From Physcomitrium patens (lineage: Eukaryota > Streptophyta > Bryopsida > Funariales > Funariaceae): a stretch of 64,000 bases of DNA. The stretch is taken from contig NC_037261.1 of NCBI RefSeq assembly GCF_000002425.4, positions 2,030,659-2,094,658 on the forward strand, written 5' to 3'. The first letter of the stretch is position 1; each line of letters begins with the position of its first letter. The notes below the pieces were generated by a model. It was given only the letters and a program-made list of their open reading frames with translations. It was not told where the DNA came from and did no database searches. The position numbers were made by a program, and so were the translations under genes. Shown here in pieces: positions 48,286 to 59,437 of this stretch.

Positions 48286-48845
48286 GTCAAGGACAAGAAC
48301 TCGATGAAAAAATAATTCAGACAAGTGAGCCTTCACTCAAAGAGAGGTAACAAAATATATATAAACAAGGATATATATTGAAAGAGAAACTGGAATGGCT
48401 ATTGCCAAAAGATAAGAAAACTAAAGACCCTTGAAACTAGACTAGAAGCAAAAAAGGAGTAGACAAGAGTGAAGAAGCCTTCACTCTTGTCTCTATATAT
48501 ACTATCTAACTAGGGGCTACGTGGTGACATTCTATAGGACCTCCAATATGTGTTGACTTTGTAGGACACATGCCTTGACTTACAAGGCAAGTTTTTCTAC
48601 GTGTGGGCCACATAATTAGCTTAATCTTCAAGCTAACAACATGTGTGGCACATGGCCAACTTGTTGACCACGTTTCTAATCCAAAAAGTCAATTAAAGAC
48701 ACCTATGAAGTCAAAGTAGTATCTATAAAGCTTCTAAGAAGCTTCCATATTAAATACTATAGAATTAACTTACTTTTACCTACTTTTACTTACTTCTACC
48801 TATTTGTATATATAATTACTAGCTTATATGATTATGTCCGTGACA
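48286..48845 (-). repeat. Chromovirus 5' LTR (560 bp)
   Basis: TGTCACGG to CCTTGACA on the minus strand. GAGTG target repeat follows at 48846-48850. Confidence 0.9.
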
Positions 48846-49042
48846 GAGTGAAGCCTTCTTCACTCTTGTCAACGCCTTTCTAGTCTTGGTCTTGTTTCAA
48901 GACTTTTTAGTCTTCTTATTTTTGGCAATAGCCATTCTAGTTTATATTACATCACCTTTTGAGTGACTTTCTAGTTCTCTTCAGTGATAGAAGAGTGTAT
49001 TGAGGATTCCCTTTCTTCGAGATTCATGTCCTTGACACCTTC

Positions 49043-49860
49043 AAATGATCTATTTGATCATACTCAAATTTATGGCACACATTTAGCACAACAAAAATCA
49101 CCCAACTAAAAACTTTGACTTATAGATCATATATCAATCTTACAAAATTCTCTAAAGTAGAAATTCTTTATATTTTTCAAAATCCAAAGTCATCTAAAAA
49201 CATTCCTAATTTTGCAAAGTCTATACATGTCATTACAAATTCAAATCACTCAAAATCAACACCCAAAGAACCTCATTCTAGTTTGCTCTCAAACCTCACC
49301 TTCCAATTTACCAAAGAACTCTAGAGTTATTGTAGTTATGCAGTTTTATGCCTTGGGATCAAATTTCAACCTTATTTTACAACCGGTTCTCTTGGGATAT
49401 CAATTCTTGTATTCTTAAGATAATTTTTGCTATAAAATACTCTTAACTTGTTTCTTAAGATCTTATATTAGTTATTTTTTATTTTCTATTTTTTGCCTCA
49501 TTTATGACCATATAAAGTAAATAAAAGCTCATTTTGCAAAGATGCAACATTTACACTTACTAGTTTTACTACCTCTTTGACTATGATCTACACTTCTAAA
49601 ATAATTTGTTACAATATTGTCAATTAAACTCTTCTATAATATAATCATTTCTTTTTTCTAATAGGAGTATTACAACACAACAAGGTACTTGCAAATTTTA
49701 TGCACAAAATCAACTTAGGTCTACAAAGTATGAACCATTTGGCAGATGGGTAACATACAAAGGAGATGCTGTTTGTGAACCGATTATGTGAAGGTATTAC
49801 ACAAAGCACGTTTAATGAAAGGAAGGATAAGGTTGTTTTATCTAAGTTGTTGGGGAGAAT
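49043..49860. other. AT-rich spacer
   Basis: No gene or repeat recognised; short frames here (68-77 codons) have no identifiable features. Confidence 0.5.
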
Positions 49861-50557
49861 TTGGCAGGAGTACCACATCGGCTTTTGTACAATTCATGGC
49901 TACGTGGGTTAAGATTCATGTGTGTGTGTGGATATATCCGCGGCGTTAGTGCAAGTCAGCACAAACACACACACCTCCGGCGCTTCCTCCCTCGAGCACG
50001 GAGGTATCGCGGAGCCACAACTCTTTCCCCCTCTTTCCCTTTCCCTTCTTCCCCTGCTGCTGCCGCCCATCCAAGGCGGGGACGACGGCGGGCATTTATC
50101 CCCAGTATGTACGTAGGTGAGGGAGGGCAAGTGAGTGAGTGAGGGTCCGTAGATAGATAGATGATGGAGGGAACCATCTACGAGCACACACAGACACCGG
50201 GAGCAGCAGGTCTCGTGTGGTCCCCGGCAACGGACCCCACTTGTCCCTTTCTTCCCACTTTTCTCGTGTTTTACGCTTCTAAAGCTGCGCGATTCCCAGC
50301 CCGCGTCGCCCCGGCGCCTCAATTTTGCAACGAATTTGCGCCCTCGCACAACCCAAAAACGAATTTGCCCGTCGAAGCGCATGTGGGTCAATACATGTAA
50401 GGAGATTCGAGCACCTCCATTGCCTGGGCTGCAGGAATCAGTCGTGCTTCGCAAGGTGGAGAGGCTTCTTGCCCTCTGGGGCTTGGCGTGGTGAGGATTC
50501 TGAGGTGAGTCTTGGTGTGTTCTCGAAGAATTTGGCCCTCGATTTCGTTGCTGTCGT

Positions 50558-50592
<35 letters not shown>

Positions 50593-51350
50593 CCCCCCTC
50601 TTCGTCGTTGTTTTTGTGGCGAGATTGTAATGGTGTGGGATTTGTGTGTTGTTAGTTCTAGTCGTGGTTTGGAGTTTAAGGATGTCGTGCTCAGGGTACG
50701 TTTTATGTGGAGTTGTCCCTCTTCTTGAGCTCCTCTTTCTTATTCCTAGCGATTATTAATGGGATTTTTTATTATTAGTAATAATCGAGATTCTGTCGGC
50801 ACGCAGATCTTTTCATTGTTGATTGTGATGGTACTTTTGCCAGTCTTGTCCGTGTGTCCTCGTCACTAAATCTCGACTGTGTGGAGACGTTGTTGAAAAA
50901 GATTCTCATGCAGATGTAAACTGTGCAGAATGGTTACGTGTCATGGATATTTTCGTTGATGAAGCCAAGGAAGTGTCTCATTGATGTGGTATGCTGTTCC
51001 TCTTTGATTAGTGTTTCGGAAAGGGGGTGTGAGATTCCCGCGGTATTTTTCGGGAAAGGGGTATCGACTTTCATCGTTGTTGTCTAATGTCGCAGAAAAT
51101 ACATCTTAAAATTAAGTGAGTCGATTGTTATTTCAGAGGTACAAGTCATCTTTTCCTCTGCACCTCCCTCTTTTAATGTGTAGGCTCAGTTTTTATTTTG
51201 TATTATAAAATTTCTCATCAAGTCACACTCATGAGAATCGGGCCAGATTTTGGTCTCAGCTGTATTCTGTTGGTATTTTTAGATCATTTTACCACTGGAG
51301 CCTATATTTTAGAACAAGATTGTGGGCGTAAAAAAAGCGACAACTAAGCT
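49861..51350 (+). promoter_or_regulatory. Promoter and probable 5' UTR (with intron) of the JmjC gene
   Basis: GC-normal, CG-rich from 49861. 50400-50503 looks like a leader exon ending GATTCTGAG before GTGAGTCTTGG, a good donor, so a 5' UTR intron up to near 51350 is likely. A run of 30 T followed by C lies at 50563-50597. The minus-strand 181-codon frame at 49909-50454 has no family features and is considered chance. Confidence 0.4.
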
Positions 51351-54300
51351 ATGGAGCAAGGAGGAATGGAGCATACAAGGAGGTCCAAAAGGCAGAGAGT
51401 AGCTGTGGACTATGCGCGTTTAGATACCTCTGGGTTTGCAGATTGCATACGTGTGCAGCACAAGAAGCTTGCTAGAGCTGTTGTGAAGTTCACAGGCCAG
51501 GCACAGGAGGAAGCCTTCGCAGTGTCTACCGTAGCAGCCAATGAGCTTGCATCTCATGTACACTTGACAGGATTTGCCAATCCTTGTGTTGTTCGTGCCG
51601 CTGACAATTCCCGGAGTGCACTTGGCATTAGGTTTGGCCTTTTTCTTCCTTTGCTGCATTATCATGATTCGAGGTTTCTGCTGAAATTACATCCAATGTC
51701 CCTTACTCTTCTTAGTCAATAATCTATTGATACTCATATCAACAACCAAGGTGCTCCTATACATCGTAGGCCTGGCAATGGTGGAATTCTTCAAGTCTGA
51801 GACAGTCACACTGGTTCATATTTTTAGATAAACTATTGATTGGTGGGTATTACCCTCTTCCAGCTTCTATTATACCGTACACTTTCACAATTATGCGGCT
51901 CTCGTCCCCTTATTCTCACTTTGTTCACATGGTTACGGTGTCAGGGTGCCTGAGGAAAAACTCACAGTGGATCGAGTTGCTGAACTTGTTGGACGCAACC
52001 GACAAGTGAATACTATCGATGTGTCAACACAGGTTGATACACTTTTCTGGATCCCTTCTTCTAGATTTATACAAATGATAGATTGTCTGTTTGATTATTT
52101 ATTTATTTTTTTGCTATTGATGTGATTCAAAATTTTACATTAAGAGTGAAGAAGATTATGCGTAACATATTCTTTATATTCAACCACTGTTCTCATAGAA
52201 GCTACTTTAATACATGCAAGTGCTATAACCTGGCTTGGGGAAGTGTGGCAATGATCCTGAGCTGCAAACGATATAGTAGGAAAGCTTTGGTCTCAGCTCG
52301 TTTCTCTTGGAGCAACAGCCTGGGGTTTGAATTACTTTCTGTTCTTATCGCAGTCTGAAGGACCAGTTTATACAATGGACGAATTGGCGGCTTATTTTGC
52401 GTCCCCAAGCCCCAGAAAGCCTCTCCTAAATATAGTTTCTCTTGACCTGGCCAATACTTCACTTCATGACATGGTGATTCGATGAAACCCTAATCATCTG
52501 ACGTTTGGCATTTTCTAAATTCTGGAGGTCATAAGATCTTCTTTCCTTTTCATGCTGTTTAGAGGGTAATCATTCCCTAACTGTACTTCTCTAGGCACAG
52601 CTTGTGACTTCAGGCGGCTAGCTTTATAAATTGCTGTTAGACTGTAAGGTTTAAGAATATGTTCTTTGGTGGTATTTTTTTGGAGGAATGTAACGAATTC
52701 CTTAATATCAGATTAATGAGTTGGAATTTGTCTGTTTATTATTGCCTGTACTCTAGATGGTTTACATCTTTTTCCTCCGATGAACAGGTCAGTGTGCCTT
52801 CCTTAGTCCAAGAGCTTGACCTCGTGAACAAGGCTTGGCCTCCTTCTCTGACTCCTACTCCAATGGTATCTTTCGTTACCAAAACTCTTCTTTATCTTCA
52901 AATAGAAATATTACATCACAGTAGAACTGCTTATTATCAAATTTGGCTTGGATCTCACGGGTGCCCTCTGAAAGCAGACAGTGAGATACAGGACGAGGAA
53001 CTTCTGCTCCTGACATTTTAAATCTTCCTATCTTACATTGCTGTGTCGTAAGCCCCTAATCCTAGAGATGATAGAAAAATTTGGAGCATCAAGAACATCA
53101 TGTAGGCGTAGTTATACTGCATACTGCATGTTCGGTATCGTGATTTGTAGTGAGTATGTTGTTTATGGGTTCGTCGTGCAGGTACAGTTGTATGCGTTGC
53201 TGAGCGTCGCGGGTTGCTTTATGGATTTCCATATTGACTTTGGAGGCTCTTCAGTTTGGTATCACATTCTGAGGTTTGTCGCCTTTTCTCTCATCTTTCG
53301 GTTAGAGCGACCAGTTGGCAGCCACTAATCCTGGTCCTTTGTGTTTTATTTCAATGCTTTAATGTGGTATCCGTTTCCGATGCCCTTCGCTTGTTGTTCT
53401 TGTATGTTTGTTCTATGTAATAACTCACGTACTGAGCGATATCATGGTCTGATTGAAATGTGCCAGCGGAAGTAAGGTGTTCCTGTTGGTTCCTCCAACT
53501 AAAGCTAATTTGATGGCATTTGAAGAGTGGTCATCTTCCGACAAGCAGGCAAGCACATTTTTTTGGTTCTTCGTTACCAGATTTTTTTAGGGCATTTGAA
53601 AGCGTCTTGAATTTTGAGCTTGGTTATCTCTTAGATCATTTCCCACCGAAACATCAAAGCAGAAACTGTTGACTGGCCTTCACAGTCATTTCCTTGAACC
53701 CTCAAAACAGCGCCAATGCCATGGAATGCTTTATTTATTTATTTATTTATTTATTTATATCTTTTCTCCCGCAATCCGTTGTTCAAATGTTGTGTTCTAT
53801 CCTTCCGTTGAGATTGCTCTTATCTAGAATTTCCATGGTTTGTGGCTGAACTAAATTTAAAATAACAATGCAGGTCAGCGTTTTCTTTGCAGACAGAGTA
53901 ACAGGATGTCAAAAGTTGGAACTGAGTGCTGGAGACACCCTTATGCTGTAAGATAACCTATTATCAGTGTTGTATTAGGACCTAATCAGTAGCTCTAATA
54001 CTTGTCATAATTTGTTGTTGTAGTAATATGTTTATCCAGCGATCTTGTACGGACAAATGTAAGTCATACTACCATGTTTTCCACTGAGGATCTAACTCAT
54101 TAAGGTGCCGCTCATATCATCAATCGAGAATGATGATGGCTTGTTGCATTTCTGCGAAAACAAAACGAACCTTTTTCTTACTTGACTTCGGTATGTGTCT
54201 GCATCTGTTCAGACCTGGCGGATGGCCTCATTGTGTGGTGACCCCGGAAGACTCCTTGGTGTTGGGCGGCAACTTCCTGACTGGCTATAACCTATCACTG

Positions 54301-56590
54301 CAGCTCGACATATATCCACCTTGAATAAATGCACAAGTCTAGTTTCTTGCATTTGACTTGAATTTGAGAAGTATCAATATTACTGGACTCCAGCTTTTTT
54401 ATGAAGGCTCACAAGTAACTGGATCACGTTAGGAAGAGTAGGATTTCTCTTGAGTGATACTAAGAGGAAAGCATAGTTGATTAATATGTGTCGTCGCAGC
54501 ATCAGATTATGAAATCATCTCTAATATGTGGTTTTGTGCTTGCTATACTGCATATGTGGTTATTGAAGTTTCAAAATCTAGATCTTTGGTTCCCCTTAAC
54601 TATGTAATTGGATCACATGGCATATGGAGGAGAGATTGAAAGTTCGCTCCAAATTCCGGTTCCCTCTATACAAGCAGCTGATGTGGTGCGCAAAGAAACT
54701 TGTTCCCTTGCTTAGAGTAGGAAATTTTCAGCTTTCCCATGGTCTAAGCGAATGCAAAGAACAGTGTGCTAAAAGGCAGCCTTACTTACTTTCATGGACT
54801 GCAGGACCATGTTACGCTAAACAAGAAGGCATGAGGGTTTGCAGGCACACAGCCGGTTTTTATCTAACTCAATTTCGACACAATGCGGACGTTACTGCGG
54901 ACACGAACATCAATGAGGAGAAAACACTCTCTTCTCTGAGTAGATGGGAGAAGGAAGGTCTCGTCAGTCTTTGTTCGTGCCTTCAAGCTTGGCTGCGACA
55001 GGTCAGATATCGTCATTAAAACTGGGAAGTCATCGTAATGTTTGTGTTCATTTAAATGTCTTCAAGCAATTTCAATGTCGCTTAGAGGTAAATATTGCCT
55101 GGGCATTTCTAATACTCACGCATGTGATATATGAGTCTTATTTCTAGAATAAAATATCGTCTTAGGAATTAGCGTAGCATTAGTGTCAGCAAAAGTATCA
55201 AATTACCTGAGGGACAGGCGGCACTGTTTGTGCAGTTGAAGGACGGAAGCGACTTACCCAGTACTCCCGAGAACCCTGCGAACCTAGTGAAAGAATTGGA
55301 GGATTGTCTGAAGGTAAACAGTCTTTCAACACATGATATACTCGATTGCTTGGCAACACTTGGGTCTTCTCTAGCTCCATAGCTTTAAGATTTATGGAGG
55401 TTTTATGAGGTTATCAAAGTTTCTACAAAGGAACCGTAAGATAGATACTTTTATTTTAAGTATCATAATACTTCCTTGGCCACATTGTGGCGATCTGGTT
55501 ACAGAATTCCTTTAACATGTAGGTTGAATGCTGGGGCTGACGAATGCTAAATTTCTGACTTCTTTATTCAGAAGGAGGGATTCTCTGGTCCACCTGTTGA
55601 TTCTAGAACAGCCCCAAAATTCCGTCTCATGGTACGAATCTCATCTATCATATCTTCATTATGTATTAACTTAAAAATTTGAAGAAATTTGGATAAATTG
55701 TGGATGGTTGGTTGAATCATCGCTTTTGCTACATGGAATTTGAGGTCAATATTTCGAGAATAGATTTTTGGGTTTCTTGGAACACGTATTTCTAGGCACT
55801 CAAGTGGATTCAACTTGAAATTGTTTCAATGTAGTCAATTACCCAAATGCTGCCGGATTTTCTATTTGCTGATTGGTTGTCCACCCGAGTGGTGATTTCA
55901 ACGAACTCTTTTGTGGCTCGGAATTCCTAGTTTAATAACTTAACAGTTTTGATGTTTGCTTCACAGTTGCGACCACTGTCAGCTGAAAAGCCTGTCTCAC
56001 AGTGGCCAACCTTGGCAGAGGTACCACACCCATTTCAAGCCCCCACATTTTCACATGATGTTTTGAAAATTACAGCTTCTGATTGCATGTAGGTATAAAT
56101 GTTGATTTGCTTTAGTCACGCGCAGGATGAGGATTCGGAGGAAGAGAAATCCCCAGAGGACAAGGACGATGGTGAGTTTGACCCGTCTGAGGATGTGCTA
56201 GCAGAGGATGATGACATGGACTTCCAAATAGAAGAGATAAAATCTCCTTGGTCGAAACGACAGCGAACACCGGCTGCAAAGAAACCGGTAAAGAGGCTTG
56301 TCCCTGCGGATAATTCTATTTCCGGTAAAGAGGCTTGTCCCTTACCTCCTGACCTCCCATCACTTAGTTGAGCTGACATTTTAATTTTTTTCGTGTAGGA
56401 GAAAAAGCCAATTGTAATGTCTCTTGCAAAGCCTGCTGTTATCTCAGCTGCCTCACCTCGTGCACACGTAACAAGCAAAAAGAATACCAAGTCCAACAGT
56501 TCAGTGAGAGCCAGGCTGTTGAAGAAGTGTGGGTTGGACCCTCGAATACCCCTCCCAACTCCAAAAGTCAGGCCCAAGGAAGACCGTTGA
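51351..56590 (+). CDS. JmjC-domain protein of the KDM2/KDM7 histone demethylase class
   Basis: Fourteen exons: 51351-51631, 51945-52032, 52354-52473, 52788-52865, 53182-53273, 53467-53548, 53874-53947, 54213-54311, 54617-55001, 55173-55313, 55572-55631, 55967-56020, 56126-56287 and 56399-56590; 635 aa, phase-consistent. Residues about 80-320 follow the KDM2/PHF8 JmjC region: [12 protein letters not shown], then [18 protein letters not shown] with Fe ligands H206 and D208, K223 ([11 protein letters not shown]), [13 protein letters not shown] with H278, and [17 protein letters not shown]. The post-JmjC segment [20 protein letters not shown] is also family-typical. The thr that helps bind 2-oxoglutarate in KDM2/7 is Met203. 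The C-terminus is acidic (exon 13) then basic. No PHD, CXXC or F-box was seen. Nuclear role inferred. Intron 6 is GC-AG; intron 8 looks like U12 AT-AC. Exons 10-12 are less certain. Confidence 0.85.
53731..53759 (+). repeat. (TTTA)n microsatellite in JmjC gene intron 6
   Basis: About seven TTTA units. Confidence 0.8.
54312..54616 (+). other. Apparent U12-type AT-AC intron (intron 8 of the JmjC gene)
   Basis: Starts ATATCCACC and ends ATCAC. CCTTAAC, a U12 branch-site core, is at 54594-54600, about 17 bases before the 3' end. Joining gives codon AT|A (Ile305) and the continuous conserved segment [12 protein letters not shown]. No usable GT donor exists near the exon end. Confidence 0.75.
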
Positions 56591-59437
56591 ATGCCTTGCA
56601 GACGCAAAACCAGGTAATGAGCGTTGATTAATGATTTTTTCATTTTTTTCGCCCCGGAGAATGTTTGAGCAAAGCGCGTTCTTTCTTGCTGTGAATTAGA
56701 AGTCAAGTACAAAACGTGGTTTTACAAGTGACCGCAAGAAATTTCCCAAGAATCCGATTTGACATCCCTTGAGGCGATGGAGCAAACGTTGGTGAACTGT
56801 TACAGAAAACTAGTTTACAGTAGCGCTGAGCCAACTCATGTACAAATGAATGTTACACTGCCGCACTGAAGCCAACATTCAGATGAAGCTGCTGAGGTTC
56901 TAGGCTCCTGGCCTAAGCACTTCTACGCATGTACCCAGCTACACACTAGCCTTTGAGTATAGGTCTGTTGCTGATTAGAAGTATCAAGTGTGAGCACTAG
57001 CAATAGTTCATATGTTAGTCGTTGGAGTTTCCAATTGAGTTCGAAGGTGGTGCGGGAGTTGCTATCGGCCAAAGTCTCCGTGGACTGTGATGTCTTTCTA
57101 CTCTTCAATGTAATTAGTGTGGAAATCCCCTCTTGTGCCTCTCCCTTCTGCTTCCAATCGTGATTGCAGTTCACAGTAAGAAAGTTCTGTATTCATTTTA
57201 ATCCATTTTACAGTTTGTGTACTCAAAGTTGCGAACTCTCAACATGACTACCGTTGCTTCCTCGGAACACTTGATCTCCGTTACTTGGAAAAGTCTCCAG
57301 GTCTGGTCCTCTGGGAAGAACTGATTGATAATGTCAGCAGGTGAATTCTATCCCTTTCCACGCATGGTGACGATGATCATTTTCGTAATCTTAATTTCGT
57401 AAGTTCAGATTATTGTCGCTATCAGCAGTTTGTCAATAAATGCCGCAATTTCAATCCCGAACATTGTTACATACATAAGGAAGGTAATAGTCGAGCTGCC
57501 ACGAATAGAACTGCCCACTGTAGACGGTGGTGACAACGCCGTCGGTGTGCCCCCGTTATGTGTAGCGTAGTGACCTACGCTCGAATGTGTGATTGCTACT
57601 AAGCACACTATTGGGTTGCCCATTCCGCAATTTGTGCACTACTATTCTCTGCTGATGAATTCAACTGTGTACAATTTCCTTCGAACTTTGAGACGCTTTG
57701 ACACCACTGGTGTTACGATTCTCGTTTCTTTGCTTCTTCGGAGATTTCTGTAAATGAGGAGCTCGTATTTGTTACGTAGCAAGTGCTGGGTTCACGATTC
57801 TCAATTGGTTACTGGGGATTAGAATTTCTTGCTGTTAAATTTCTGTGCCTCCTACGACGTCGCTCTTAGAATTTTGACTTGGTGCTTTGGTAGAATTATC
57901 CTCTTGTGAGGAGTTGTATCCTAGAACATTACTCATTCCTTATTCCTTTGTCGGAACGATTTAGGTTTTACCCAAGTTACGGTGTCGGCTTCAATGGAAT
58001 ATCTGAGTTTCGATTATGACCTTGTCATCATTCAATGAGCGATTGGACCCCTTGAATGACTGTACCAGAACGAACAACTTAAAGCTGCTGTTGAGTCCCC
58101 GGATCAACTCCTTTTGACGTTATCACAAGACCTTGTCTAGGGTTTCCTCCAAGATACGTTGCTCGAGGAGCTTGCAACATGCCGAAGATGCTCTTTATCC
58201 GAATTCGATGCGCTCCTGTACTTACCCCACATCCAAGTATTTCTCGTATTACGCATCTGGCTGAGCGCTTCTTCTTGGCGCTTGATAGGTTGCGTTAACA
58301 TGGGAGTGTAGAATTCGTTGGCATCAATCAATGCGATTGGCCATCTTCTGAAGAGAAGTGGAAAAAGCAAGAGGTCCTTTCTACAGGCTTTTGGAACTTC
58401 TCGTTTCATTTTACGCAGCTGGCTTATCTTTTACGTTGCCAAGGAGTCTCATAGTGTATTCGTCTCGGATGTTCGGATATTCACCTTTGGCGGACAAGTT
58501 GTTTAGGAGTGCTCGTTGTCCTCCGTTGATAGCGTGGTGATTTGTTCTACTATCTGTCCGGAGCTTCGTGGGTTTTAGGTTTTTACGGCGGACATGGCGT
58601 ATAGCTCCTTTCAGCCTTCATTCTCTTTCCTGGTAGCTTGAGCCGTTCTTCGTCTCGTGCATTTTCGTTTGGATAGATTTGTTCATAGTACGCTCACAGA
58701 TTACAAACTAGGTTCAGAAGATTGTATGCATTGTGAATAGTCTCACCGGAAATAATCCACTACGTAGTGCTTGACGACACGACTTTTTCTGAATTAGCGT
58801 AGGTACGTTTCGTTCACCTGGACGAGTTGATGCGATGGTCTGAAGGGGAGCAGCATTTACCAGACAGCTATGAAGTTAGGGTGGCCTGTGTTGCTGGTCT
58901 TTGTGGCGTCAGTGTGGAAGAAATTGCAGGTGTGGATTCGCACGTGCGTCGCCATCGCTGGCGTCATTGCAGACGCCCTTCACGAAGCAGAAATTGGCAC
59001 ACTACATGTAGGGTGACATCTTCTCTTTGGTAAGAGGCCATCCCTAAACGCTTTGACCTCCGAATCTGCCACACACTAAATCATTAGCCTTTGAATACAT
59101 CAGTGCAGATGGAATTTTTTTTCATATTTGTGTTTACAGGCAATTTATGAAGCCCTAATCACTGGTCAATAGTGTACTAGACAGGTTGCCGGTGATTGTT
59201 CGACGTTTTCTGACTTGGAGCTTGGTTCTGATGAAGATATAAAAAACTTGCAATCAAGAGATCGTCAAAGATTCGTTGAGTAATAGTCGTGTAGGTAGAC
59301 GATCTTTCTTGCTAGATACCCTTTCCACTTGGACTGGTGGAGAAATTAGGGTTGTCTGTCCAGCGGATCAGGATCTGTAAATTGTGAAGGAAACGCTCAT
59401 CGTGAGGGAGCTCGTGAGTTTGGGCACGCACACATCG
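56591..59437. other. Intergenic region and upstream leader of the sarcosine oxidase-like gene
   Basis: GC-normal but without a recognisable coding region over 2.8 kb. The first part is the 3' UTR of the JmjC gene; the last part is the leader/promoter of the oxidase gene. Frames of 60-90 codons on both strands (e.g. 58137-58409 minus, 58827-59033 plus) have no domain. A non-coding transcript or spliced 5' UTR is possible. Confidence 0.45.

Larger units (their letters stand above)
42491..48845 (-). mobile_element. Ty3/Gypsy chromovirus, full-length with two LTRs
   Basis: LTRs 42491-43031 (3') and 48286-48845 (5') begin TGTCACGG and end CCTTGACA on the minus strand. GAGTG target duplication lies at 42486-42490 and 48846-48850. 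The order on the minus strand is gag, protease, RT, RNase H, integrase, chromodomain, extra frame, polypurine tract, LTR. Coding is broken by stops and frameshifts and key residues are changed: the protease motif reads VSGA where DSGA is expected, the zinc knuckle ends in Tyr instead of Cys, and the integrase zinc site has one Cys lost. The LTRs differ by roughly a dozen substitutions, nearly all transitions, plus a 19-20 bp indel. It is probably dead on its own. Confidence 0.93.
42130..49037 (+). repeat. Solo LTR of the chromovirus family, split by a later insertion
   Basis: The two halves 42130-42490 and 48851-49037 (with the duplicated GAGTG) together make one LTR, from TCTCACGGACAT to CATGTCCTTGACA, in plus orientation. 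The flanks carry the 5-bp direct repeat CCTTC at 42125-42129 and 49038-49042, so it is a genuine insertion reduced to a solo LTR by recombination between its two LTRs. A complete element of the same family in the opposite orientation then inserted at GAGTG. Length without the insert is about 548 bp, similar to the inner LTRs. Confidence 0.85.

Noticed and set aside
49909..50454. Minus-strand frame of 181 codons
   Set aside because: It lies in a CG-rich leader region, is compositionally skewed and has no domain; the plus-strand leader of the JmjC gene explains the composition.
54624..55016. Independent 131-codon gene starting at 54624
   Set aside because: It continues the KDM2/7 alignment from exon 8; it is exon 9 read alone.
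59384..59437. N-terminal 18-residue extension of the oxidase
   Set aside because: The frame begins with GTG, not ATG; the first ATG is at 59438 and leaves the usual short leader before the FAD-binding motif.
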